Positions 1 through 11,119 of a stretch of DNA of 64,000 nucleotides are shown one piece after another (the stretch's first letter is position 1; each line of letters starts with the position of its first letter). Source of the DNA: Pseudogymnoascus destructans (Eukaryota; Ascomycota; Leotiomycetes; Thelebolales; Thelebolaceae); NCBI RefSeq assembly GCF_001641265.1, contig NW_020167547.1:305091-369090 (forward strand). Reading direction: 5' to 3'. The notes under the pieces were generated by a model. It had not been told where the DNA came from. It saw only the letters and a list, made by a program, of their open reading frames with translations, and did not search any database. The position numbers and the translations under genes were made by a program.

Positions 1-294
1 AATTTTAAAATTTTCTACTCTTGATCAGGAGATCAATCTCAAATGGGAGGGGGGTAGTGTTACGATATTAGCTGAAGCTACTCGAGCTAGTAGTGTTACG
101 ATCGCTGCTTACGGCTGCTAGCAATTAGGGCAACAAGTACCCACAGTAGCCACTAAGGTTACAGGGAACCGCTAAGTGTACAGCTGTATATAATGAGGGA
201 TAGCCTTACTTCCTTTCTTTCTTCTTCTTCTCTCTTTAGATTCAATCTAGCTTATTATTTTCTAGACTGGCTTCTTAACATGACCATCGTAACA
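1..294 (+). mobile_element. 3' end of a Gypsy-type LTR retrotransposon with its LTR
   Basis: A purine-rich tract (aaatgggaggggggtag) ends at base 57 and is followed at once by an LTR of 237 bases. The LTR starts TGTTACGAT and ends ATCGTAACA, which are inverted copies of each other. The stretch before the tract (cttgatcaggagatcaa) and the LTR start match the minus-strand 3' end of the Gypsy element at 7075-13001, so both belong to one family or sister families. The rest of the element lies outside the window, so its target duplication cannot be checked. Confidence 0.75.
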
Positions 295-622
295 CCCTCC
301 ACCTCTTGTATTCCCTCCTTGCTAGATTCAAAAAGTTCGAAAGGTCCATAGCGTCTAATATATGACTAGCTTGTTGTACTAGTGTATATAAGTCGTTTAG
401 AACAGGAAGTGGGTGTATAGGAAGCTGTATTAGGCATAAAAGAATCGTGCTTTTTTGAAAGCAATTGTAGATAGTCATATTTGTAATGTTATGATGCCGT
501 GATTAAATAAGCTAGTGAATTGCAAACTGTATTGTCATTATTTTGATTAGATCTAGGTTGTTGCTAAAAGATTTGAGCATGAACTCAAGCCATTACCAAC
601 GATAATAGCTTTTTAAAGAGGA
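295..622. other. Spacer without a recognisable gene
   Basis: AT-rich sequence between the Gypsy LTR and the first pogo-like element. A 67-codon open frame on the minus strand (275-478) overlaps the LTR end and resembles nothing I know. I see no promoter, RNA gene or repeat here. Confidence 0.5.
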
Positions 623-624
623 TA

Positions 625-2506
625 ACGTACATGTATAGCGAAAGCGCCAAACAAGCGAAAGCGCCAAAATTATCTACCCTCACGACAAACATTGCGATAA
701 ATCTACCACAACATTAGAAATCAATTGAAACTACTCGGAGTCCTCTTCCTCAGAGGTGTCTATTACAATCTGACACGTGCGCGCATTGTGCCCAGTCTCA
801 CCACACTTGCCACAGCGACGGGCACGGGTTTCTTCCCTTGGCTTCCGACCACGGCTTGCCCTTATTTCCTGCTCTACCTGCTGCACAACATCCCTCTCAT
901 CCTGTAGCTCTTGCGCCCCTTGTTGACTAAGTGATCCTCCTTGCTGTAGTCGTGTTTTCCTAGCTCTCCGGCGCTTGCTTAGTACTTCATTTGCCTGTCG
1001 TAGGTTTTGGTTCTCTCCCTTTAGCAGTGCTAATTGATGCATTATTTGCGATGCACCCTTTGTAAACTGGTCAACAGCTGCATAGATTGAGGTTGGAGAG
1101 CTATTTTGATGGCGTGAAATCCGAGTTTTAATAAATGTAGACTGTGACATAGCTTCAATTGGGTTGTTTGGTGTCTGAGAAACCCAAGGTTGAGCAGTAC
1201 CTGGGCGGGAGCTTGGAGGCGTTGGTGTCCTTAACTTAAGATCAAGTGTAGATATCACTCTCTCAGGGTCAAATGGAAGAAGCCCTGCCCCTCGGAACCC
1301 GCCTCGAATGTTACTTTCCGTCATTGTAGTGTTAAATGCAGTGTGGAAGGCAGGAAAGAAGTCATCCTTTGTAATATGAGAAATATGAGCCTGCATCATA
1401 TCTTCAATTTGCCGACCATAGGCCTGCTTTAACGGGCTGAAACAGCCAACATCAAGTGGCTGGAGTAGATGAGAAGAGTGAGCAGGCATACAAAGCGTAA
1501 TAATGTTGTGTTCCTTGCAGTACTCCTCAAACTCATCTGAGTGGTGGCTCTCATGACCATCAAGGACTAACAAGCGATAACCACCAACACTCCGGGCCTT
1601 TGTATGCTTCTCAAAGTGCTGAATCCAATCCATGCCTCTCTCGTTTGTAGTCCAGCCATTTTCAGTAACAGAAATCACCCAATCGCTTGAAAATCCACTA
1701 TTCTCATACCAAGATGTAAGGTGGTTTTTGCCTGCAACAATGATAAATGGTGGTACTGCCCAACCTTGAGAACTAACGCCTTGGATTACTGTAACCCATT
1801 CCCGATTACCAGGCTGTACCTTCTTTGCTTTTGCCCGCCCGTCTGAGCTTGTTACAACCATAGCAGTTGAGATAACGCCCATCATAAACCCAGTCTCATC
1901 AAAGTTGTAGATATCTGCTTCATCGATACCATATTTCGCAATTGTGTTACGCACAAGCTCAAACCAGCCATTAATAACTTCTGGATCTTCGCACTTAGCC
2001 CTCTGGTAGTCGTATTTGCGCTGAAAGCGTGTCTGGAGCTCTACACGCCGCTTAACAAAGTTTGAAGCCCAACGCGACCCAACGCGACCCAACGCGTGAC
2101 GCGTCGCGTGACGCGTCGCGTGTTGCAAGTAGTCGACTTGCCATATCTTCAACAACAGACAGCCGAGGAGGAAACCCTTTGGCAGCTAGGTCGAGTATAT
2201 ACTGAACAAGGACGGACTCCTCTAGGTTAGTTAATTTCCGTGAGTTGGCTTGGATATCGCGTCGTGAAGGTACACCTTCTAGACGACGACCTAGCTTGCG
2301 GTGGTCCACAGAATAGATCCTAGCAGCAACTCGAAGGCGTAACTTTGGGTCGCTTTGCATAGCCTGGATAGCTAGCACTAATTGGCTTTCATCGTTTTTA
2401 TGGGGCATGTTTTGTTGTTGAGGAATTTAACATTTAGTTGGGGGGTTTGGTCACCGCATCATTTTGGCGCTTTCGCTTGTTTGGCGCTTTCGCTATACAT
2501 GTACGT
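625..2506 (-). mobile_element. Pogo/Fot1-like DNA transposon, complete with perfect TIRs
   Basis: The element is 1882 bases long and is bounded by 46-base perfect terminal inverted repeats (625-670 and 2461-2506). It is flanked by TA on both sides (623-624, 2507-2508), the target duplication expected of Tc1/mariner-pogo elements. Inside each TIR the motif gcgaaagcgccaaa occurs twice in direct orientation, a likely transposase-binding arrangement. The only gene is the minus-strand transposase, which is frameshifted by a short tandem duplication. The clean ends suggest a young insertion. Confidence 0.92.
731..2408 (-). pseudogene. Pogo-type DDE transposase broken by a 10-bp tandem duplication
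   Basis: Two overlapping frames make up one transposase. The N-terminal frame (2408 down to 2052) starts MPHKNDESQ and has a psq-type helix-turn-helix followed by the start of a CENP-B-type DNA-binding domain. The C-terminal frame (to 731) has the rest of that domain and the DDE_1 catalytic core with NFDETGF, LVLDGHESH and QPLDVGCFS giving the three acidic residues. It ends in a CCHC zinc knuckle (CGKCGETGHNARTC) and an acidic tail. The frames meet at 2071-2100, where a 10-base unit (aacgcgaccc on plus) is present twice. Removing one copy restores a continuous frame through VGSRWASNF. Next to it a 12-base unit is also doubled, but in frame (RDASRDAS). The element probably needs transposase from another copy. 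Confidence 0.85.
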
Positions 2507-2508
2507 TA

Positions 2509-2664
2509 TAATACCTTGATTAAGAGGTTGATATCAACTAGTCACATTTAGAGGAAGCTAGATAATTCATATGTTTAGAGGATAAGGCGTCGATTCCACT
2601 ATAGTAATATAGGCTGAGAAGTTATCTATTATAAGTAGTATAGAACGTAATGTACTAATATGAG
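2509..2664. other. Short spacer between two pogo-like elements
   Basis: About 155 AT-rich bases separate the two DNA transposons. Nothing recognisable is seen. Confidence 0.5.
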
Positions 2665-2820
2665 TAACGTGGTTTATCAGTACGTCGGACATATCAGTAC
2701 CTCGGACACTTTTCATTGGCATTATACTTTGAATATCAATAAATCAACCATAACATATTAAATTAACTATAACTAAGCGAAATCAGATGAACTAGACATA
2801 TCTATAGCTTCTTGACAAAT

Positions 2821-5327
2821 TCACGCATTATGACCAGCTTTTCCACAGATCCCACAGCATCGCCTAGATGGTTGCCCCTCCTTGCGACTACCCCCAACCG
2901 CACGTACGTCGCGTCATACCTGCTCATCCACATCCTTCTGTGCGATAATAGCCTGTGCATCCTCTACTATAAGTGCACCTCCTTCATGGACACGAGCCTT
3001 TTTAGCCCTGCGGCGTTTGCTAAGGGCTTCGTTGGCTGCTCGAAGGGTACGTACCTCAGCAGACAGAAGGGTGTTCTCATGTGCTAGTCGCTCCGTACCC
3101 TTTGCCAATGCAATAACTGTCCCGAAGAGTGGAGTTGGCGAGCTTCCTTGGTGACGGGCAATTCGATTTCGAACGAGGGTTGTTTGTGAAAGAGCTTCAG
3201 TTGGGTTGGAAGGGGTCTGGGAGACCCAAGGGTTGGTGTTGGCAGTAGAGGGTCTAGAGGGAGTTGGAGTCCGTAACCTCACGTCAAGCTTTGAAAGCAC
3301 TGCTTGCGGGTCGAAAGGCACTAAGCCAGCTCCGCGGAACCCGGACTGGGCGTTTTGGGCTGTCATGGATTCCAGATATGCTGCTCTAAAGGCGAGAAAG
3401 AACTCGACCTTGGTAATGTGGTTGATATGAGCCTTAATGAAGGTCTCAATCTGCCGACCATATGCCCGCTTCAACACACTAAAGCACCTGACATCAAGTG
3501 GCTGAGTTAAATGAGACGAGTGGGGAGGTAGTCCAAGAGTTATAATGTTGTGTGCCTTGCAGTACTCTTGGAACTCGGCCGATTCATGACTCTCGTGCCC
3601 GTCTAACACCAGCATTCGATATGGACCCCTTGCATGAACAGCAGTATGTTTGTCGAAGTGTTTCAACCATTCTAGACCTGTCTCATTGTTTGTCCATCCA
3701 TTGCTTGTCGGTTTAACAACCCAGTTGTGTGGAAGGCCGCCGTCTGTATACCAATTTGCAAGATGATTCTTGCCTTTAACTACCAAAAATGGAGGAATAC
3801 TCCAGCCGTCACTGTTGATACAAGCAATCACTGTAGCCCATTCCCGATTCCCTGGCTGAACTGCCTTACCTCTGCCAAGTCGATCTGCACGGGTAACAAC
3901 CATTGCAGGGCAAATCACACCCATCATAAACCCAGTTTCGTCAAAGTTATAGAAGTCGCAGTCCAAAACACCATATTTTGCCCTCATATTTTCCACTAGT
4001 CGAAACCACGCGCCAATTAGTTCAGGATCTTTGCACAAGGCCCTTTGGAAGTCGTAAACGCGATTAAAACGCGTCTTTAATTCTGGACGTCGTTGTACAA
4101 ATCGGTGGGCCCAGAGCTTCCCGACGCGCCTCTGTAATGGTGGGTGCACCAGATGTGAGAATCTAGCCACCCAAGGAAGGGATGATTTTACTAAGACAAC
4201 ACACTGTCTTAGGAAACAGAGCCAAAGGGTTATAGCTTAGACTATTCCACAACGCAGCAATCAGGTGTGTGATGTAGTGAAGTGGTTTAGACAAGTTGCA
4301 ACAAATGTTGAGTCTGAGAACTCAGGGGTAAGTCAGAGGTTAGCACCTCACTGACTTTTCAAAAACAGAGAATAACAAGATCAATGCTTGGAAGCTTGGA
4401 AAAGACGTAGAAGTATGTGCTAGTCGATTTACTGTATTGCCTGCTTGCCCTATCTTAAGGAAAGGGCAATCCTATTTATGCTAAAGGACTGTAGTTCTCT
4501 CATTTTCCAAGACTTTCCATGACTTACAAGGCTTGGTAACTGTAGTCGACGTAAGAGAATCCCATAGAACCATCTCCTAGGTTCCTAGCCTATAGGAAGT
4601 GAAAGGAGGTCCAAGGTCAGAGTACCCCTATAGACAAATTATGTCATAACTTAACCAATCTTGTGGGTAACTAAGGAGCGATGACGTGTAATGAATCATA
4701 GAGGGTTGTAGAAGCTTCTAGAGCTATCGTTCATCTTCCTAGGCCTCTAGTTGGTAGAGATATGCCATGTGGTAGTATTGGCCCACCCCCTTAAGGAGGA
4801 GATTTTCTTAATAACTTGTTCAATGAGTGTCCAAATGATATGCCGTGATGTATGTAGCATAAACAGATGTAGTAGAAGAGTTTGCAGCAATCGTTGAGTA
4901 GTATTGCTTCTGTTGTTGGTGTGATAAGCCAAGATATGTATGGTGACTTGTAGGTTTGAGGAAGAGATTTCTAAGTTTGCTCTTGAGTTTGATAGCAAAC
5001 TGAGTGCAACGAATGTCAGTATGACAGCCTCCCTCCACGCGATTCGAGTATAAAATTTGCCATATCTTCTACACCAGCAAGCCGGGGTGCAAATCCTCTT
5101 GAATCCATATCAAGTATATTCCGAATAACCACCTCCTCTTCTAGTATAGTTAATTTCATCATTGCAGGCCGGCGTTCGTAGACAGTAGTTCGGCCGTTCA
5201 TTCTGTCGCAGAGTGTAGAATGAGGTACTTCATAGAGCTTAGCAGCCTTCCGACGACTTAGATTTTTTGATGTTCGGATAGCCTCGATAGCTAGAATGAT
5301 TTTTGCTTCTTGGGTAATCACTGACAT
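2821..5327 (-). pseudogene. DDE transposase of the second pogo-like element
   Basis: The N-terminal part (5327 to about 5032) starts MSVITQEAKIILAIEAI and carries the psq-type helix-turn-helix. The catalytic part (about 4127 to 2914) holds NFDETGF, LVLDGHESH and QPLDVRCFS. The two are separated by a solo LTR, and the first dozen residues of the downstream open frame come from the LTR end rather than from the transposase. The frame meets TGA at 2914-2916. Read past it, a CCHC knuckle follows (CGICGKAGHNA) with a second TGA at 2821-2823, exactly where the first element has the Arg of HNARTC. Both stops are therefore best read as CGA to TGA changes. The gene is inactive. Confidence 0.85.
4133..5026 (-). 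mobile_element. Solo LTR (family of the Gypsy element at 58484)
   Basis: An 894-base TGT..ACA sequence flanked by the 5-base duplication GCCTC (4128-4132 and 5027-5031). In reverse orientation it matches the 5' LTR at 58484-59377 along its length, so the insertion is on the minus strand and the internal region has been lost by LTR-LTR recombination. It splits the transposase gene of the pogo-like element. Confidence 0.9.
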
Positions 5328-5427
5328 AATAAAAGGTGAAAAAAACGCGTTGTGAAGTTAGAGGGTAGGAAATTTGGGAAAAGTGTCCGAGGTACTGATA
5401 TGTCCGACGTACTGATAAACCACGTTA

Positions 5428-6000
5428 TAGAAAGCATTTAGCTAATCTACTATAACAAATTAATTCATCTAAGCCTTCTTATTACACCTCTAAACCCTAC
5501 CCATTACCCCTACATTAACGTGTTGTAAAGCTCAAGGCTTTTTAGCCTTTCTAATAAACCAAAGAGGAAGTCGATCTGTTCTAGCAGCATTAATACAAAT
5601 GGCTACTAATATGCGTGCTTTGTCCTTCTTCTATCCTAGAATTGATTGTGTTATAAAACCCTTTAAAGGGCTCATCCTCTAGTAAAGCCTAGTCTCATCT
5701 ATGTTGTAAATATTGTCCTCTAAAAACTCCCCTATAATAGTTTGTATAGCCTTTATTTGTTCTTCTGTAGTAACACTAATAGATCTAGCTTTGCTATATA
5801 GAGTTCGATATAATATATTATGCCATTGTTGAAACTTTACGATCTATCTATAGCTAAATTCTAGTGTAGGTAGTCTATAGTATTATAGTAGCTAATTCTA
5901 GATAATCTTCGCCTTTGAGTGTAAGATTTCTATAGTTGTAATGCTACTATGCTCTTTAATAAGCCTCTACTAGTCATAAAGAGCAGCTTCTAATTTAGGC
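5428..6000 (-). pseudogene. Remnant of a third DDE_1 transposase
   Basis: Translated on the minus strand with stops ignored, about 5520-5730 reads EDNIYNIDETRLY, RMSPLKGFITQSILG and LPLWFIRKAKKP, the usual surroundings of the first catalytic Asp in fungal pogo/Tigger transposases. A stop replaces the residue after NIDETRLY and others follow. The stretch is strongly AT-rich and I could not find its ends. Confidence 0.65.
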
Positions 6001-6002
6001 TA

Positions 6003-6188
6003 ACGTACCTGTATAACGAGTTGGCCACACAAGCGAGTCGGCCACTTTCCACCATTTCCACCACCTTTTACTTTGCAACCATTTCCCTCTACGTACAAAA
6101 ATGGAATCTACTTCAAACGAAAGCCGTATAATCCTAGCAATTGAAGCTCTTAAAAATGACCCTAAACTTACTGAACGAGCTGCAGCAG
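6003..6188 (+). mobile_element. 5' end of a fourth pogo-like element
   Basis: After a TA at 6001-6002 the sequence starts acgtacctgtataacgag, similar to the TIR of the element at 625. A plus-strand reading from 6101 gives MESTSNESRIILAIEAL, the start of a psq-type transposase. It stops abruptly at 6188, where LTR sequence begins. The other end of this element is not in the window. Confidence 0.75.
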
Positions 6189-6240
6189 TGTCATACTGAC
6201 ATTCGTTGCACTCAGTTTGCTATCAAACTGAAGAGCAAAC
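6189..6240 (+). repeat. First 52 bases of an LTR in forward orientation
   Basis: TGTCATACTGACATTCG and the next 35 bases match the start of the LTR at 58484 and are followed directly by a reverse-oriented copy of the same LTR. The fragment is the inverted copy of 13030-13081 with one mismatch, so the following LTR is bounded by 52-base inverted repeats. Confidence 0.85.
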
Positions 6241-7074
6241 TGTAATGGTGGGTGCACCAGATGTGAGAATCTAGCCACCCAAGGAAGGGATGATTTTACT
6301 AAGACAACACTCTGTCTTAGGAAAAAGAGCCAAAGGGTCGTAGCTTAGACTATTCCACAACGCAGCAATCAGGTGTGTGATGTAGTGAAGTGGTTCAGAC
6401 AAGTTGCAACAAATGTTGAGTCTGGGAACTCAGGGGTAAGTCAGAGGTTAACACCTCACTGACTCTTCAGAAACAAGGAGTAACAAGATCAATACTTGCA
6501 AGCTTGGAAAAGACGTGGAAGTATGTGATAGTCAATTTACTGTATTGTCTGCTTGCCCTATCTTAAGGAAAGGGCAATCCTATTTATGCTAAAGGACTGT
6601 AGTTCTCTCATTTTCCAAGACTTTCCATGACTTACAAGGCTTGGTAACTGTAGTCGACGTAAGAGAATCCCATAGAACCATCTCTTAGGTTCATAGCCTA
6701 TAGGAAGTAAAAGGAGGTCCAAGGTCAGAGTACCCCTATAGACAAATTATGTCATAGACAAATTATGTCATAACTTAACCAATCTTGTGGGTAACTAAAG
6801 AGCGATGACATGTAATGAATCATAGAGGTTCGTAGGAGCTTTTAGAGCTATCGTTGATGCTCCTAGGCCTCTAGTTGGTAGAGATATGTCATGTGGTAGT
6901 ATGAGTGATGTCATGTAATGAATCATAGAGGGTTGTAGAGATATGCTATGTGGTAATATCGGCCCAGTAACTAAGGAGCGATGACGTGTAATGAATCATA
7001 GATGGTTGTAGCAATCGTTGGGTAGTATTGCTCTTGTTGTTGGTGTGACAAGCCAAAATATGTATAGTGACTTG

Positions 7075-7327
7075 TGTCACGGTTCACCAAGGCATAGGGC
7101 GCCAGTTGGGTATTATGAATTAAACTCAATCTAGAGAAGAAAGGAAAGAGAAGAGGAGCACTCGAGCAGTGGCTCGATCTATATACAGCTATTGTGGAGT
7201 GAATTCTCTTTAGCGAGACCAGTTCTGAGAATTCACTCCACAACTGAAAACTTCGCTCCAACCCCGGAAAGCTCCCCACACCCCTGAACCCCCACTCGAG
7301 CTGCAAGGCGCACTTGATATCGTAACA
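7075..7327 (-). repeat. 3' LTR of the Gypsy element
   Basis: On plus it starts TGTCACGGTTCACC and ends GATATCGTAACA. Same length as the other LTR, with no mismatch noticed. Confidence 0.93.
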
Positions 7328-7404
7328 CTACCCCCCCCCTACTCCAGAGTTGATCTCCTGATCAAGAAATCCCATTTTCAAAACAAAACAATTGTCTCCA
7401 GCTC

Positions 7405-8536
7405 TCATTTTGGTTTCTGAGGGTATTTTCTGTGATATGCTTGGGTAACTTCTGGAGAATTTTCAAAGCTCTCTGCAGTATACCATGTCTCATCTGGTGG
7501 ATAGTTCTTCCAAGCTGCCTTGTAGAAAAGCTTCTTTCGAATAACTTTCGAGTCGAGGATTTCGTCCACTTCCCACTCCTCTTCGCCATTGACAATGACT
7601 GGAGGCTCTGGCTCCTGTTGCTGCCCTTCGATTGCATCATTCGAGTCAAGTCTTAATAGATTGGAATGAAATACTGGATGAATCTTCATGCTGTTTGGAA
7701 GTTTGAGCCGATATGCAACTTGCCCAATTCGCTCTAGAATTTCAAAAGGTCCCACTTGCTTGTGGTCTAGCTTCTTTGATGGCCTCTGTGTCTTTATATT
7801 TTGAGTTGAAAGCCATACTCTGTCTCCCACTTGATAGCGTGGTGCAGGTTTCCTTTTCTTGTTTGCGAAATGTTCCATTTTTGCTTGCGAGAGCGTGATT
7901 TCATCCTGCAGAAACTCCCAAACCTTTGCCATGGTCTGAGCTATGTTCTTGTGCTCTTGTTTGGCTTCGTGATATGCTTGCTGCTCTGTATCGAAGCTCA
8001 TTCTTGGTTCATAGCCCTTGTTCGCAAAAAACGCGCTTGTCTTGGTTACATCTGATGGCAAACTGTTGGCAGCAAACTCCGCCATGCACAAGTATGAAAC
8101 CCAATTGTCTTGAAGATAGTTCACATGAGCTCGCAAGTAGCGTTCGAGCTCTGCATTGAATCGCTCAGTCTGTCCATCTGTTTCTGGGTGGAAGGCAGTT
8201 GAAAGTTTGGCCGAAATTTTCCAAATTTTGCAGAGCAAACTCCAGGCTTCTGCAATGAACTGAGGACCTCTGTCTGATATTATCGAGTTTGGTAGACCAT
8301 GGTGCTTCCATACATGTCGAAGTAAGAGCTGTGCTGTAGCTTCTGCAGTAGTCCCTTCTTGCCCAGCGAAACACGGAATGAAATGTCTTTCTTTCGTCAA
8401 CCTGCATGCAACAACCAAGATAGCATTGTTCCCTTCACAGAGTGGTAATCCTGTCACGAAATCCATTGATATATCCATCCATGGTCGACTGTCAATAGGG
8501 ATTGGTTGTAGAAGTCCATTGTAGGAATCTCGAGAT
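7405..8536 (-). pseudogene. Integrase core and chromodomain of the Gypsy element
   Basis: The frame contains the retroviral-type integrase core with SMDFVTG, IISDRGPQF and TDGQTERFN giving the D,D,E residues. A conserved VGDRVWLSTQNI/GPFEILERIG block follows, then a C-terminal chromodomain (WEVDEILDSK, FYKAAWKNYPPDETWY) that would guide insertion to heterochromatin. Just upstream the frame reads KPSRDSYNGLLQPIPI. The preceding polyprotein ends in the first half of the zinc-binding domain (MGHPGAGK, HYYWPNMDKTI) in another frame. By comparison with the Gypsy copy at 29 kb, about 13 codons holding the C-x2-C half are missing here. The integrase cannot be made from this copy as it stands. Confidence 0.85.
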
Positions 8537-8539
8537 GGT

Positions 8540-11119
8540 TTATATTGTTTTGTCCATGTTTGGCCAGTAATAGTGCTGTTTCATGACTCGCAGCATCTTT
8601 CCAGCTCCTGGATGTCCCATAGAAGGTTGTTCATGAACTTCTCTCAACAAGTCCACCTGAATGGTTTCTGGCACCCAAACTCGATTTTGATATTCTAGCA
8701 TGCCGTTTTTGAGTTCGCAATAAGCCAATGCAACCTCTTTGCTTGTTCGATCACCATTCTCAAGCTTCTGTAGTGTAGCCTTGCAGAATTTGTCTTCCAG
8801 TTGAGACTTTTGGATTTTCTCAAGAATTGTCATTTCTCTGATATGAGTTTCCACTGGAGCTAGCTGAGCTGTTTGGCCTTGTTCTTTGAGTTTCTGAATG
8901 TCTGGATGTAGCCTCGAAGGTGGTAGCAACACCTGAAGCTGTTGCTTTTGTCGATCATCCTCATCATTGCCTTCTGGTCTGTCACCAGGCCTTCGAGTCA
9001 AAGCATCTGCTTTTCCATTTTGCTTCCCAGGCCTATAGATGATCTGGAAGTTGTATCGAGAGAGGAATTCAGCCCATTGAGCTTGTCTTCTTGTCAGCTT
9101 CTTGGTGGACATGAAGTATTCCAAGCTTTTGTGATCAGACAAGACTTGGACTGGAAAATCTGTCCCTTCAAGTTCTGGTCTCCATGCTTCGAAACATCTG
9201 ATGATTGCAAGCAATTCCTTGTCATATATCTCGTAATTGCATTCTGCAGATGCTAGCTTTTTCGAGAAGTATGCCACTGGATGTAGAAGCCCTTGATCAT
9301 CTTTTTGTGACAAGACTCCTGATGAGATGAAGTCTGAGGAATCTGCTTTGACATAGGCTGTCTTGTTTCTATCGAAATGCCTCAAGACAGGAGCTTCTGT
9401 GACTGTTTGTTTCAACAGCTCGAATGCAGTTTGGCATGCATGAGTCCATTCGAATATCTGATCTTTTCTGGTAAGGTTCACCAATGGCCTCATGATGCTG
9501 GAGTAATTTCGGATGAACCTTCGATAGAAATTGCAGAATCCAATGAAAGCTTGCATATCCCTGAGCGATTTTGGAGTTCGCCATTCCAATATAGTAGAAA
9601 CCTTTGCAGGGTCCATGCGAATGCCATTGACTCCCACGATGAGTCCTAGGAATTTGGTTTCTTGGACGAAAAACTCACATTTTGAGATATCTGCTTGCAG
9701 TCCAGCTTCTCGAAGCTTCTGTAGGACTTTCCTTATGTGCTCTGTATGCTCCGCTCGAGTAGCACTGTAGATAAGAATGTCATCCATGTATGCGGTGACA
9801 AATTGGTTGAGGTAATCCATGAGGGTTTCATTCATGTACCTCTGGAATGTTGCTGGACCATTTGTGAGTCCGAAGGGCATGACCTTGTATTTGTAGGATC
9901 CAAATCGAGTTCTGAATGTAGTGAGGTCTTCATCTTCTTCTGTCTGCATTTGAATTCGATTGAAGGCATGTCGAATGTCCAGTTTGGTGAGATATTTTGC
10001 TCCTATGACTTGGGCCAGCGTTTCATCAATGAGTGGTATGGGGTATCGATCCTTTTTCGTTATGGCATTTAGCTTCCTGTAGTCAACACAGAATCGAAGA
10101 CCACCACCTGGCTTTCTCACAAACATAATGGGTGAAGAGTATGGGGCTTTGCTTGCTTCAATGAACCCTTTTGGCAAGTGCTCGAAGACATATTCTTCAA
10201 CCAAATCAAGTTCTTCCTTTGACATATTCCAGAGTGGTGCATATCCCAGCTTTGCATCACCTTCGAGTTCAATATGATGGTCTGAGGGTCGATGGGGAGG
10301 TAGCTTGTCTGCTGCCATTTTTGAAAAAACATCCAAAAATTCATGAAATTCCTTCGGAAGGATCAGTCGAGAGTCAATTTCTTCAGTTTTGGTCTTGTTC
10401 TTGTGCTCGATTATGTCCTTCATTGATATAGCAAAGACTTGAGCTCCTCTTTGCTTCATGAGCATTCGAAATGGTGCTGCGCCAATCATTGCTATGGTGC
10501 AAGGTTTTGGTTTTTCCACTTTCGGAGCAGGTTCCGGAGGAGGCATTTCTTTGGCTTTCTTCTTTGGTTTTTGTCTTTCGCTTTTAGATATAGGCTCTGT
10601 TTCGAGGGCTCGATCTGGTATAGAATGGTTGCAATAATCTCCAGTGAAGAGGACTTGATCATTGATCATATCGAGAACAACTCCATGTTGCTTCATCCAA
10701 GCTTTCCCGAGAATGATGGAATGTTTTCCCAGCGAAGTGATGAATAATGGACATAGGCTTTCCACATGCTCTCCCACTTGTAGTCGAGGATATATAGCAT
10801 GTGTGATAGCAGGGGCAGCCTCTCCATTGAATCCTTCAACTTGTTTTGGCTTCACAAGTTCGACTGGGGCTATCCCTTCGATTTCACATATTCTTTCTGC
10901 ATCAGCAGCATTAATGAAGTTTCCACCTGTGGCACCAGTATCGATCAATGCATGGACAATAGCTTTGTATTTTCCTATTCTACAAGTAGCTAAGAAAGGG
11001 GTGTCCGGATCAAAACTGGATCTCGAGGAAGAAGCTGCAATTCTGGCTGCACTGCCTCTAGTGATGACTTGTCTAGAGGCTATTCGTTTTCCGAATCGAT
11101 GATAGACACAGCTGTAGAT
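8540..11119 (-). CDS. Gypsy Pol: aspartic protease, reverse transcriptase, RNase H
   Basis: The frame is open from 11119, 40 bases before the natural Gag stop, and lies in the -1 frame relative to Gag, as expected for a frameshifted Gag-Pol. Domains in order are the aspartic protease (LIDTGATGG), a basic linker with KPKKKAK, the reverse transcriptase (LDIRHAFN, MPFGLTNGPATFQRYMN and the catalytic TAYMDDILIYS) and RNase H (ADSSDFISSG, YDKELLAI, KADALTRR). The H-H half of the integrase zinc-binding domain ends the frame. About 800 residues follow the protease start. Protease, RT and RNase H motifs are intact; the frame then closes through the deletion described for the integrase. Confidence 0.88.
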   Translation of the reverse strand: MYSCVYHRFGKRIASRQVITRGSAARIAASSSRSSFDPDTPFLATCRIGKYKAIVHALIDTGATGGNFINAADAERICEIEGIAPVELVKPKQVEGFNGEAAPAITHAIYPRLQVGEHVESLCPLFITSLGKHSIILGKAWMKQHGVVLDMINDQVLFTGDYCNHSIPDRALETEPISKSERQKPKKKAKEMPPPEPAPKVEKPKPCTIAMIGAAPFRMLMKQRGAQVFAISMKDIIEHKNKTKTEEIDSRLILPKEFHEFLDVFSKMAADKLPPHRPSDHHIELEGDAKLGYAPLWNMSKEELDLVEEYVFEHLPKGFIEASKAPYSSPIMFVRKPGGGLRFCVDYRKLNAITKKDRYPIPLIDETLAQVIGAKYLTKLDIRHAFNRIQMQTEEDEDLTTFRTRFGSYKYKVMPFGLTNGPATFQRYMNETLMDYLNQFVTAYMDDILIYSATRAEHTEHIRKVLQKLREAGLQADISKCEFFVQETKFLGLIVGVNGIRMDPAKVSTILEWRTPKSLRDMQAFIGFCNFYRRFIRNYSSIMRPLVNLTRKDQIFEWTHACQTAFELLKQTVTEAPVLRHFDRNKTAYVKADSSDFISSGVLSQKDDQGLLHPVAYFSKKLASAECNYEIYDKELLAIIRCFEAWRPELEGTDFPVQVLSDHKSLEYFMSTKKLTRRQAQWAEFLSRYNFQIIYRPGKQNGKADALTRRPGDRPEGNDEDDRQKQQLQVLLPPSRLHPDIQKLKEQGQTAQLAPVETHIREMTILEKIQKSQLEDKFCKATLQKLENGDRTSKEVALAYCELKNGMLEYQNRVWVPETIQVDLLREVHEQPSMGHPGAGKMLRVMKQHYYWPNMDKTI

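Larger units (their letters stand above)
2667..5425 (-). mobile_element. Second pogo-like DNA transposon, interrupted by a solo LTR
   Basis: Perfect 48-base terminal inverted repeats (2667-2714 and 5378-5425) begin ACGTGGTTTATC and are flanked by TA on both sides. The TIR sequence differs from that of the first element, so this is another family. The minus-strand transposase gene fills the element but is cut by an 894-base solo LTR at 4133-5026. Without the LTR and one copy of its target duplication the element would be about 1.86 kb, close to the 1.88 kb of its neighbour. Confidence 0.9.

Noticed and set aside
275..478. 67-codon minus-strand frame at the LTR edge
   Set aside because: It overlaps the LTR end, has no recognisable motif and no splice or start context.
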